This document shows, piece by piece, positions 22,367-31,000 of a stretch of DNA of 41,962 bases (position 1 is the first letter of the stretch; every line of letters starts with the position of its first letter). Made by a program: the position numbers and the translations under genes. This DNA comes from Bacteroidota bacterium (GTDB lineage Bacteria; Bacteroidota; Bacteroidia; Bacteroidales; JAGNHN01): positions 1-41,962 of the forward strand of contig JAKLHK010000027.1 of the NCBI GenBank assembly GCA_022710185.1, read 5' to 3'. The notes under the pieces are model-generated. The model was given only the letters and a program-made list of their open reading frames with translations, was not told where the DNA came from and searched no databases.

Positions 22367-22793
22367 GGGCCTCCGGATGGGACAGAAAATGCTCCACCCC
22401 CAGGCGGTAACCATCCAGTCCAAGCCCGCTGACTACCCCCAGGGCCGCCCCTCCGCTGAGCAGGGTATGCCGGAAAGGTTCCCTGGAGTGCACATTGGAG
22501 ATGTGTACCTCGATCACCGGCTTTCCAATGGCGCGGATGGCATCGGCAATGGCTACCGAGGTATGGCTGTACCCGGCAGGGTTGATAAGAATGGCATCGC
22601 ATTCCCGTGCAAATAACTGCAAGAGGTTGACAATCTCCCCTTCCACATTCGATTGACCATAGGAAAACTCCACTTCAGGGTAGTCGGTGGCCAGGGTATC
22701 GAGGTAATCCTCAAAAGACTGATTACCATATATTTCCGGCTCCCTGCTCCCCAGGAGATTGAGGTTGGGGCCGTTGATGATGGCGATGTGCAT
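22353..22793 (-). CDS. aroQ: Type II 3-dehydroquinate dehydratase
   Basis: Converts 3-dehydroquinate to 3-dehydroshikimate in the shikimate pathway; the type II enzyme is a cytosolic dodecamer with a flavodoxin-like fold. Signature sequences are all present: NGPNLNLLG with the catalytic arginine/tyrosine loop (SREPEIYG), the YGQSNVEGEI segment, INPAGYSHTSVAI, and EVHISNVHSREPFR containing the catalytic histidine. At 146 residues the enzyme is complete. It is transcribed alone, convergent with the glycosyltransferase, from a TAACTTTG box just upstream. Confidence 0.96.
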   Translation of the reverse strand: MHIAIINGPNLNLLGSREPEIYGNQSFEDYLDTLATDYPEVEFSYGQSNVEGEIVNLLQLFARECDAILINPAGYSHTSVAIADAIRAIGKPVIEVHISNVHSREPFRHTLLSGGAALGVVSGLGLDGYRLGVEHFLSHPEAQKEA

Positions 22794-22811
22794 AGGTCAG
22801 AGGTATTTTTT

Positions 22812-22819
22812 CAAAGTTA
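22812..22819 (-). promoter_or_regulatory. TAnnTTTG -7 box of aroQ
   Basis: On the minus strand TAACTTTG ends 18 bp before the ATG of aroQ at 22793. Confidence 0.5.
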
Positions 22820-22971
22820 AGGAAAGGATGGTTGGAATCATACGTTTGGGCATACGCTCAGAGGATAGGTCGATTTAAGCATGTTCGCATGTGCGCATGT
22901 TCGATTTGCATAGAATCAGGCCGGAAAAATTGAGCCTTGAGCGTTGAGCGTCGGGCATCGAAGTATTTCCG

Positions 22972-22979
22972 TACCTTTG
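22972..22979 (+). promoter_or_regulatory. TAnnTTTG -7 box of the riboswitch-controlled transcript
   Basis: TACCTTTG lies 16 bp before the first conserved base of the TPP riboswitch, in the right place to start a leader transcript near 22986. Upstream (22931-22960) are TGAGC-type short repeats like those of the 5' array. Confidence 0.55.
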
Positions 22980-22989
22980 TGCAGTTCAC

Positions 22990-23066
22990 ACAATAGGGGT
23001 GCCCTACCAAGCGGGCTGAGATCACACCCTCACTACCTGATCCGGGTAATGCCGGCGAAGGGAAAG
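22990..23066 (+). promoter_or_regulatory. TPP (thiamine pyrophosphate) riboswitch
   Basis: All core elements of the THI-box aptamer are present in order: GGGGTGCCC (from 22996), GGCTGAGAT (P2/pyrimidine-sensing arm), a short variable P3 arm, ACCTGATCCGG, GTAATGCCGGCGAAGGGA (pyrophosphate-sensing arm and closing P1 strand). It lies 60 bp before the TonB-dependent receptor ATG. There is no T-tract terminator between aptamer and gene, so control is probably at translation initiation. TPP binding is expected to lower expression when thiamine is plentiful. Confidence 0.95.
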
Positions 23067-23125
23067 CGCGATCCGCCATTTATCCAGGACTCCTCTGTTG
23101 ATCGGTTAATTCAACTGCCATCAAG

Positions 23126-25543
23126 ATGAAGAGACGTTGTGTGGGCCTGTTCCTGATCCTGTTCCCCGCCATAGTCACTATGGCACAATGCAGGTTGACG
23201 GGCCAGGTCAATCGCCAGGACGACGGGGCCGCGATGCCCAGGGCCCATGTTCAATTGGTGAATACCTTCCGGGCCACGGTAACCGACGCCCGCGGCGTAT
23301 TCAGTCTTGGAGGGCTGAAATCAGGGACATACACCTTAAGGATAAGCCACATAGGTTATGGCACCCTGGAACGGTCGCTGCGCCTCAGCAAGGACACCCA
23401 GATCGTGCTGAGCCTGGCCCCCCAGGCGCTGATGGCCGGGGAATATGTGGTGACCGCCACCCGAATGGGAGCATCAGACCCAGGGAGCTACACCCAGCTC
23501 AACAGGGAAGACATCCGGACCATGAACCATGGGCAAGACCTCCCCTACCTGCTGGCCCTTACCCCCGGTGCGGTGGTGAGTTCGGATGCAGGGGCCGGCA
23601 TCGGCTATACCGGGATACGTATCCGGGGCACCGACATTACGCGTATCAATGTGACCCTGAACGGCATCCCACTGAACGACCCGGAAAGCCAGGGACTTTT
23701 CTGGGTCAATATGCCCGACCTGGGTTCGAGCCTGGAGAGCGTGCAGGTCCAACGTGGGGTCGGGACGGCAGCCAATGGTCCGGCGGCCTTCGGGGCCAGT
23801 ATCAATATGAGCACCCTGGACCTGAAGCAACAAGCCTATGCCGACTTGCTCCTCGGGGCCGGGTCCTTTAATACCCAGCGGCGTACCCTGAGCTTGGGCA
23901 CAGGTCTGCTTGGGGATAAGCTGAGTGTGGATGGGCGGTTTTCCCGCATCACTTCCGACGGCTACATCGATCGATCCGCATCTGATCTGGGCTCCATCTT
24001 CCTGTCAGGAGGCTACTTCGGAAAGCGTACGGTACTCCGGATCAATTACATGAGTGGCAAGGAACGCACCGGACAGGCCTGGGATGGGGTGCCGTCCGTG
24101 ATACTGGACACCAACCGTACCTATAACGGTATCGGCAGGTATACCACAGCGGATGGGAAGACGGCTTATTATGACAATGAAACGGACAACTACCGCCAGG
24201 ACCATTACCAGCTGCTCCTCACACGGGAGATCATGAAAAGTCTGAACTTCAGTGCAACAGCCTATTATATTCACGGCGAAGGCTATTATGAGCAGTACAA
24301 GGAAGATGAGGAACTCGTGCATTACGACATGCGACCTGTATCTCTGAATGATACCCTCATCCACACCACCGACCTGATCCGGCAAAAATGGCTGGACAAC
24401 GATCTTATCGGGCTTAACTGGTCAATAAACTACCAGGCGAAGCGCACTGCGCTCGTGGCCGGAGGAAGCTGGAACGACTATGCCGGCGATCATTACGGGG
24501 AGGTACTCTGGGCCCGCTATATGGGTGACGCGGAGAAGGGCCATCGTTGGTATTTCAATGAAGGGCACAAGAACGAGACCAGCCTCTACACCCGGCTCAG
24601 CCAGGAGCTTACTCCCCGGCTTTCGATGAATACAGAGCTGCAGTTTCGCGGCATCAGATACCGCATCGATGGAATTCACGATGACCTGAGCGACCTCAGT
24701 CAGTCGAAGACCTACGCCTTCATGAACCCCCGGGCCGGGATGTATTACCGTTTGAGTGACGGAAAAAGTCTTTATGCAACCGTGGCGGTTTCTCACCGGG
24801 AGCCCACCCGCTCCGACCTCCGCGATGCAGATGAGGGCCACAGTCCTCAGCCCGAGCGCCTGATCGACCTTTCCGGGGGTTACCATATGGCCGGCAGGCG
24901 GGGCATGGTCGAAGCCACCCTGTATCACATGGCCTACAAGGATCAGCTGGTACTGACCGGTGAGATCAACGACGTTGGTGCCCCTATCTTCACCAATGTC
25001 GCCCGGAGCTTTCGTCAGGGGGTGGAGATGAGCGCCGGCTATAAACCGGGTCAGCGCTGGAGCCTGGAAGGCACCCTGGCGCTAAGCAGGAACCAGATCG
25101 TTGACTTCACGGCCTGGGTGGATGACTGGGAGAGCGGACAGCAAGTCGAAAGCCCCCTCGGAAGGACAGACCTGGCCTTCTCACCCCGAAGCGTGGCCTC
25201 GGGAAAAGTAAGCTTTGCCCCAAAACCGGGCTTGACCATGAATCTCATATCCAAATATGTAGGCAAGCAATTCATCGACAACACCAGCAGTCCCAAAAGG
25301 GTGCTGGAAGCTTATCTGGTGAACGACCTGTGTATTGAATACATCCTTCATCCTAAACTGTTTAAAGAATTGGGGGTCAACTTATTGATCAGCAATATCC
25401 TGAACGCCGAGTACGAAACCAACGCCTGGGTCTATCGCTATTATTATTCAGATGGTGAGGGACAGCGGATGGAGGGGGTATATGATGGCTATTTCCCCCA
25501 GGCCGGCAGGAATTTCATGCTGAGTCTGCGGCTATCTATCTGA
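23126..25543 (+). CDS. TonB-dependent outer-membrane receptor, probably for thiamine
   Basis: An 805-residue receptor: signal peptide (~1-21, LFLILFPAIVTMAQ), an N-terminal carboxypeptidase-regulatory-like β-sandwich (~25-105, LTGQVNRQDDGAAMPRA..., GTYTLRISHIGYG), the plug domain (~110-230, with TRINVTLNGIPLNDPESQ and VQVQRGVGT), and a 22-strand-type β-barrel ending in an aromatic-rich strand (NFMLSLRLSI). It imports a ligand across the outer membrane using TonB energy. The TPP riboswitch in its leader indicates a thiamine-related substrate, as known for TPP-regulated outer-membrane receptors of Bacteroidota. No thiamine synthesis or inner-membrane thiamine transporter gene follows; the next gene is on the opposite strand. 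Confidence 0.92.
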   Translation: MKRRCVGLFLILFPAIVTMAQCRLTGQVNRQDDGAAMPRAHVQLVNTFRATVTDARGVFSLGGLKSGTYTLRISHIGYGTLERSLRLSKDTQIVLSLAPQALMAGEYVVTATRMGASDPGSYTQLNREDIRTMNHGQDLPYLLALTPGAVVSSDAGAGIGYTGIRIRGTDITRINVTLNGIPLNDPESQGLFWVNMPDLGSSLESVQVQRGVGTAANGPAAFGASINMSTLDLKQQAYADLLLGAGSFNTQRRTLSLGTGLLGDKLSVDGRFSRITSDGYIDRSASDLGSIFLSGGYFGKRTVLRINYMSGKERTGQAWDGVPSVILDTNRTYNGIGRYTTADGKTAYYDNETDNYRQDHYQLLLTREIMKSLNFSATAYYIHGEGYYEQYKEDEELVHYDMRPVSLNDTLIHTTDLIRQKWLDNDLIGLNWSINYQAKRTALVAGGSWNDYAGDHYGEVLWARYMGDAEKGHRWYFNEGHKNETSLYTRLSQELTPRLSMNTELQFRGIRYRIDGIHDDLSDLSQSKTYAFMNPRAGMYYRLSDGKSLYATVAVSHREPTRSDLRDADEGHSPQPERLIDLSGGYHMAGRRGMVEATLYHMAYKDQLVLTGEINDVGAPIFTNVARSFRQGVEMSAGYKPGQRWSLEGTLALSRNQIVDFTAWVDDWESGQQVESPLGRTDLAFSPRSVASGKVSFAPKPGLTMNLISKYVGKQFIDNTSSPKRVLEAYLVNDLCIEYILHPKLFKELGVNLLISNILNAEYETNAWVYRYYYSDGEGQRMEGVYDGYFPQAGRNFMLSLRLSI

Positions 25544-27421
25544 AGCCCTGGCCAGCGGTTCATCATCAGTTGCATTTTCATGGCTGCGCGGTTTATGGCT
25601 TCGCGCATCTCCATCATGGTTGAAGATCGAACCCCAAATGGCGGCCACCGTCCTTCCAATGGATACCCCTTGCAAATTGACCAGTTTCCTTCTCAGCAGG
25701 TATGAAACCACCCTCTTCTCAATCCAGTGGTGCAGGGGCAGCAAGATAGCGATCAGCATGATCTTGATTGCCATTACCTTCCATGGCTCGCCGTGAGTAG
25801 CATGATGGATCTCTGTGTCCGCGATCAGTATGATGAATTCGAACAGAAAGATAAAGGCGAAAAAGCCCAGGGCCTGAATGGTCCAGCGGGGGACACGAAA
25901 GCTGCCCAGCATTACCAGAACCACAAAGAGCGTCAGGATCGCGATGACAATAAAGGTGTACTGAATGTTGTGGCGCCTGTGCATCTCGGCGGCCTCCTTC
26001 TTTTCCTCCATTTCCCTTATCCGCTCCGCATTGCTGATTTCGATGGCCAACAGGTCTTCGGTCCTTGCTATCTCCCTCAGGCTGTCAGTAAGTTCGCGCA
26101 CACTGACGGCATATTCAAAGGCCCGCGGATAATCCCCTCCCTGGGCACTCAGTCTTTCGAGCAACTGGAAGCTCCTGAGTGCATAATCCAGGGAGGATGC
26201 CGAACGTGCGTAGGCCAGGGCCAGGCCGGCCATTTCGATCGCCTCGCCCATGCGCTCCCTGCGGGCAAGGTACTCTGCGTAACGCATAAAGAAATGGGAC
26301 TGCATAACCTTGTTGGTCAGGGCCCTTATACCTACCTCCGCCCGGGAATAATAGGCATCCGCTTCAACATAATCCTTAAGATGTTCAGCAAAGAAGGCCC
26401 GCAGCCTGAGATAGGTCAGCGTATCCTGAACCGCCAGTGCATCAAGGTATTCAGGATGCTCATCATGGTAGAAAGAATACAGGGTGGCGATATCACCTGC
26501 ACCGATCAACTGGCTGCGGAACAGCGCCAGGGCGCTGTTGAGAAGTTCCTCGTTCCCGTGACGCTCCGCATATCCGATGATCCGCTTCATGGCACGGATG
26601 TTCAACTTCTGCTCCGCGTTGAAAGAGATGGCCTCCAGGTCAAGCATACGATAAGCCAGGGTCATGGAATCCACCGGCAGCTGCTCCCTGATCCATTCCA
26701 TCTCTTTCAGCTTATACTCGATGGCCTTGGCCGGAAGCTTGCTCATGTTATAAAACCTCGACAGGTAGTCATAACACTTCATGATCAGCGACCTATCGTT
26801 CAGAGACTGGGAAATGGTCATCGCCGACTGGTAGTTGCGGAAGGCTTCGATCTTCTGGTTACTGCCTTCCAGCGCCTTTCCTATAGCCAGGTGACTGTAT
26901 GCCCTGGATTGATCGTCATCGAGCGATTCACTGAGGAACAAAGCGTTATACGCCATCTCACGCGAACTGGGAAAATCGTACACCGATAGATAATACCCGC
27001 TGAGATTGATCCAGGTGTTCCATTGCAGGGGTTTATCCTTAACTGACGATACGGTCTGCTGTGCCAACAGGGCCACCCTATCCCCCTGAGCAGTAAGCAG
27101 CCTGGCAGATGCATATTCCAGTAAGCCGTTGCATGCCTGCAGGATCGTTAGAGGGGAGTAACTCATCTCCGCCTCCTCCAGCGCATAGAGCAGCAAGCGG
27201 TCCGCTTCCTCAAGGTCGCCCCGCGCCCTGGCCTCCTTCACCCGGGCGATCCACCCTTCAGCATCATCAGCCTTAACCTTAGCTTCAGCTCCCGGCTCTT
27301 GAGTGCCCCCCTTTGCGGATGCGGCCAGGGATGGCCATGATGACAGGATCAGGAAGGCCATCATTCCCGTGGCCAACAACCCATTCCGCACACATCTTAT
27401 CATTGAAGAGAACCAATTCAT
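25532..27421 (-). CDS. TPR protein with three C-terminal membrane helices (module copy 2)
   Basis: A 629-residue paralogue of the product of 18451-20316. Signal peptide (~14-33, LLATGMMAFLILSSWPSLAASA), a TPR-type helical region (~50-470, e.g. RAYSHLAIGKALEGSNQKIE and IMKCYDYLSRFYNMSKLPAK), a coiled coil, then three membrane helices with the HHATHGEPWKV motif and IAILLPLHHWIEKR, and a basic cytosolic tail. The strongest identity with copy 1 is around the third membrane helix. No kinase, cyclase or nuclease domain follows, so signalling, if any, would go through partners. The 3' end overlaps the TonB receptor gene by 12 bp, convergently. It is divergent from the CPVxCD gene at 27509. Confidence 0.82.
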   Translation of the reverse strand: MNWFSSMIRCVRNGLLATGMMAFLILSSWPSLAASAKGGTQEPGAEAKVKADDAEGWIARVKEARARGDLEEADRLLLYALEEAEMSYSPLTILQACNGLLEYASARLLTAQGDRVALLAQQTVSSVKDKPLQWNTWINLSGYYLSVYDFPSSREMAYNALFLSESLDDDQSRAYSHLAIGKALEGSNQKIEAFRNYQSAMTISQSLNDRSLIMKCYDYLSRFYNMSKLPAKAIEYKLKEMEWIREQLPVDSMTLAYRMLDLEAISFNAEQKLNIRAMKRIIGYAERHGNEELLNSALALFRSQLIGAGDIATLYSFYHDEHPEYLDALAVQDTLTYLRLRAFFAEHLKDYVEADAYYSRAEVGIRALTNKVMQSHFFMRYAEYLARRERMGEAIEMAGLALAYARSASSLDYALRSFQLLERLSAQGGDYPRAFEYAVSVRELTDSLREIARTEDLLAIEISNAERIREMEEKKEAAEMHRRHNIQYTFIVIAILTLFVVLVMLGSFRVPRWTIQALGFFAFIFLFEFIILIADTEIHHATHGEPWKVMAIKIMLIAILLPLHHWIEKRVVSYLLRRKLVNLQGVSIGRTVAAIWGSIFNHDGDARSHKPRSHENATDDEPLARASDR

Positions 27422-27508
27422 ATACCTCCAGCGCCTGAACTATTTATAATTGATCTAAATTAGTATTTTATGCAGTATATTGCATGACCAAACGCACATT
27501 CTACGAAA

Positions 27509-27943
27509 ATGAAGAACCTGAACCTCCTTCGCGCAAGAGCCTCCCGGACCGTCCTGATTCTCCTCTCGGGCTCGTTATTGTTCCTCATCGGCTATTCCTA
27601 TGGAAGCCAGGCACCGGCCAGCGGCAGCATAAATGCAGCTACAGCCAAGGGCTATTTTCAGAGCTATTACCAGAGTGCACGCCCACTCAATGCCGCGGTC
27701 AAGGGATTTGCTATCGACATTTCACAGTATCAGGCCATGGGCCAGATTGCGCAACAGTATCCGGATATTAAGGGGTTCCGGGTCTATTTCGGCAAGGACG
27801 AGAATGGGGGGCGCCTGGGATTGGTTATCGGCATCAATCAGAATGGACAGGAAGAAGGACGGATGATTCTGAGCACCTTCGGTGGAATGCTGGAATCCTG
27901 TCCGGTGGCCTGCGACGAAGCCAGCCCCATATCGGGACAATAG
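27509..27943 (+). CDS. Membrane-anchored CPVxCD protein (module copy 2)
   Basis: A 144-residue paralogue of the product of 17939-18376. It has an N-terminal membrane segment (~13-31, VLILLSGSLLFLIGYSYG), then FAIDISQYQAM, a short helix, the GFRVYFGKDENGG strand-turn, RLGLVIGINQNGQEEG, and the C-terminal CPVACDEASP with two cysteines four apart. The text matches a family of small Bacteroidota proteins ending in CP(x)xCD; I know of no function. It shares an 87-bp AT-rich divergent region with the TPR-3TM gene. That region holds a CTAAATTAG palindrome at 27455-27463, which may be a regulator or divergent promoter site. Confidence 0.78.
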   Translation: MKNLNLLRARASRTVLILLSGSLLFLIGYSYGSQAPASGSINAATAKGYFQSYYQSARPLNAAVKGFAIDISQYQAMGQIAQQYPDIKGFRVYFGKDENGGRLGLVIGINQNGQEEGRMILSTFGGMLESCPVACDEASPISGQ

Positions 27944-28039
27944 GATACCGCCCCGCTCAAGTTGCATTTTTGCTCTCAGGAATCTGGCTCCCAGGAATAC
28001 CCCTGGGGCCATTGTGTACCATGCTTAATTCCGTCAGGA

Positions 28040-31000
28040 TCAGTCCACGATCAGTAGCTTCAGGTCGATAGGTGCAGTACCTGCAGTCTCAGGGGCTACC
28101 CTCAGCACATAGATCCCAGCGGCCGGCAGACTGCTCAGCCTGAGGTCCGTTTTGCCCTTGGCAAGGGAGACCTGGAACGTCTCCAATACCCTTCCCTGCA
28201 GATCATTGAGGCTGACCTTTGCCTTCATTTCTTTTCCGGAGAACAGGGAGAGGTAGACCTCCTCCCTGGCAGGCTGTGGATATACGCTTCCGCTAAGGTA
28301 ATGCGCTTCTTCCGCATCCTGCTCAAGCAGCCGGAGCCTGGCCCCCTCCAATACCTTTCCTTCCGCATCGGCTATTTCCAGGGATCTCAGGTGCAAAGGC
28401 AACCGACCATATACTCCAGGGATTTGTATCTGCATCCAATCCATGGAAGGCCCTTCCTTCCATGCGTTGAGGGAATACCATGAAATCCTTAGCTCCCCAT
28501 CCACGATATTCCAATCGAATACACCCCCAGCAAGCGCCTTCATATCCGGCAAGGTTCCGGAGTGGGGCCATTCGAAGACTGCGGAGACGGCACCTACCGG
28601 AAGGTCCGCCGCTACGCCCAGCCTGGCCTCCATGGCATCAGCACCCGGCTGTTGCCTCACATAACCCAGCAGCATTTCTGTGCCTTCCTGCTTTCCGGAC
28701 ATCATAAACGACCGGTCCACATCGCCCCGGCAAAGCAGTCCGATATCCCGCTGTACACTTCCTGAGCCAGGATAATACACTTCAGCTTGCTCCGTGACCC
28801 AGTCGCTGGCCGGGAAAGAGGGCACCAGGCCCACGAAGCGCTTGGTAGCCAGCAAGGCGTCGGTGGCATTCACATACTGGCTTCCATCTACATCCGCAGC
28901 CTTCACTGGCAGCCCAATCAAGGTGTCCATGCCAACAAAGTGTCTCAGGATCAGCAGGGCATCTGTAGAATTTACCCCTCCCCATGCCCGGTTGGTGGCG
29001 GCGCTGATCTGAAATGTCCCTGCATTGCTCAGCGGCACGCAGAACACCCCATCGGCTTCAGTTGTGTCCACTGCCACCGGCAAGCCCTGCCTCAGGATAC
29101 GGACATTGCCCAACACCCTGGCCTGCGCATTGTCGTAATAGGCCAATCCACCGATTCCATAGCAATCGACAGGCAATGGCAGTACAGTGAGCATGGCAGC
29201 CAGGGTCACTTCCTCCTGGGGACAGATACCTGTAAGCCGCAAACGGAGCAGGTCGCCGCTCATACTGCTGTCGGCGAAACAGACTTTGAGGTAAGGGGTA
29301 GTGCATCCCTGGAACACTGGTCCATCAATAAGTCCGAACCAGCTTGATCCCCCATCGCTGCTGCGCTCCCAGGCGCAGGATGCCATATTCTGTCCGTTGG
29401 CATAAAATTCGGCCGTATCCCCCTCCAGCACCGTGTCTGCCACGGGATGGGTGCCCACGACAACGGGAGAGGCCACGGTGATGATCGTTTGCTGCTGGGC
29501 TTCGAATACATTGGCCCCATTGGTCACATAAAGGCTCACCGGATAAGACCCGGACTGGGGAAAGCTCACCTGCGGAGAGGACTGCACCGACCAGGAGGGT
29601 GTTCCCCCGGGAAAGCGCCAGAAGCAGGCCACCGGGACCGGTGAGGTGGTATCGGAGAATACCAAGGTGTCGCCCAGGCATAGGGAGGTGTTGCCCGGGG
29701 TAAATCCGGGGCTCAGGGGTTGATTGATCAGCCCAAAGAAGGCCAGGTATCGCGTCATTAGCTCGTCGCGGGTACTGGGCGAGTTGGCGTTGCTCAGCCC
29801 GGAAAATTCGAAGCTGCAGCCGATAGTCCGGTATGTCCCGGCATCATAGGCTACGGCAGCCGTGTATACCGGACTGGAATTCTGGAAGATACTGAAGGCG
29901 GAACCCAGGGGGGCGATGTGGTCTATCCAGTTCTCTTCACCTGAATATACGAACGACAAACCCTGCGTGAATGAGGAGGCGACCCCGCCCAGGGTAGCCA
30001 GGTCGGCACTACCATCGCTCAGTCCGTCGATATTGAACATAGGATGAACTGCCGTCTGAGGATCGTAGTACCAGGCATCGCCCCCTTCGATGTATAACCT
30101 CCCCCCGGCATTGAGATATGCAGCCAGGAGTTGTCCTTCTCCGGTGTCCAGCTGATGGTTGTCACTGTATATTCCGAGGCAGACGAACACGGCGGTATAG
30201 GGACTGAGGTCGGCCGGGAAATCGCTCAGTTCATCCACACTGAAGCCGTTGGCCCGTATTGAAGCGATGATGGCCGGGGCACTGCTGCTATTGCCATCGA
30301 GGTCGATGACGGCCACAGGCGCTTTGCCTGCCTTCACATCCAGGGTGTCGCTCAGGATGGGTGAACCACCGGAGAAGGCCTCGACCAGGATTCGTAGTGG
30401 GAAGCCCTGAGGACAGGCTGCCGGGACGAATACCGGCAGTACCAGGGTATCAATCTGTGAAACAGCAAGCCCTCCCATGAGCGTACCGGAATCCGGCACA
30501 ACAACAAAGGGAGTAAGGGCGCTCAGGAGCACGCTTATTCCACTGGCATCCGTATGACCCGTATTTCCTATCGCCAGGTGCAGCAACAGGTTTTCCCCTG
30601 GATCCGGCTGAGCGTTGCCATTTCCGCTGACTTCACTCCAGGCCTCTCCGTAGATTCGCAGGGCAGGGGCATTCACGATCATCTGAAGGTTGTATAGCAA
30701 GGTATCCGTATCGGTTATGGCCTCTACAGTATAAAAAACACTGTGCTGATCCGGCGTGGAGGGGCTCAGCATCAGCGAGAAGGCCGAAAGAAGGGTATCG
30801 GTGACGCCGGCGCCCAGGCCTGTCATCACCGCGGCTCCTTTGACCATGCTGACATAGGTATCATTGCATGTCATCCGCAAACTGAAGGTATCGGCCAGGG
30901 CATTGCCCGCATTGGTGACCACGGCTGCCAGGGAAAGGGTCTCCCCTGCATCCGGCTGGGCATTACCGTTCCCGGTCGTCTCGCTGGCCAGCAGGCGGTC

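Noticed and set aside
25727..26989. 420-codon plus-strand frame antisense to the TPR-3TM gene
   Set aside because: It mirrors a well-supported gene, has no domain text and has the biased composition of an antisense frame in GC-rich DNA.
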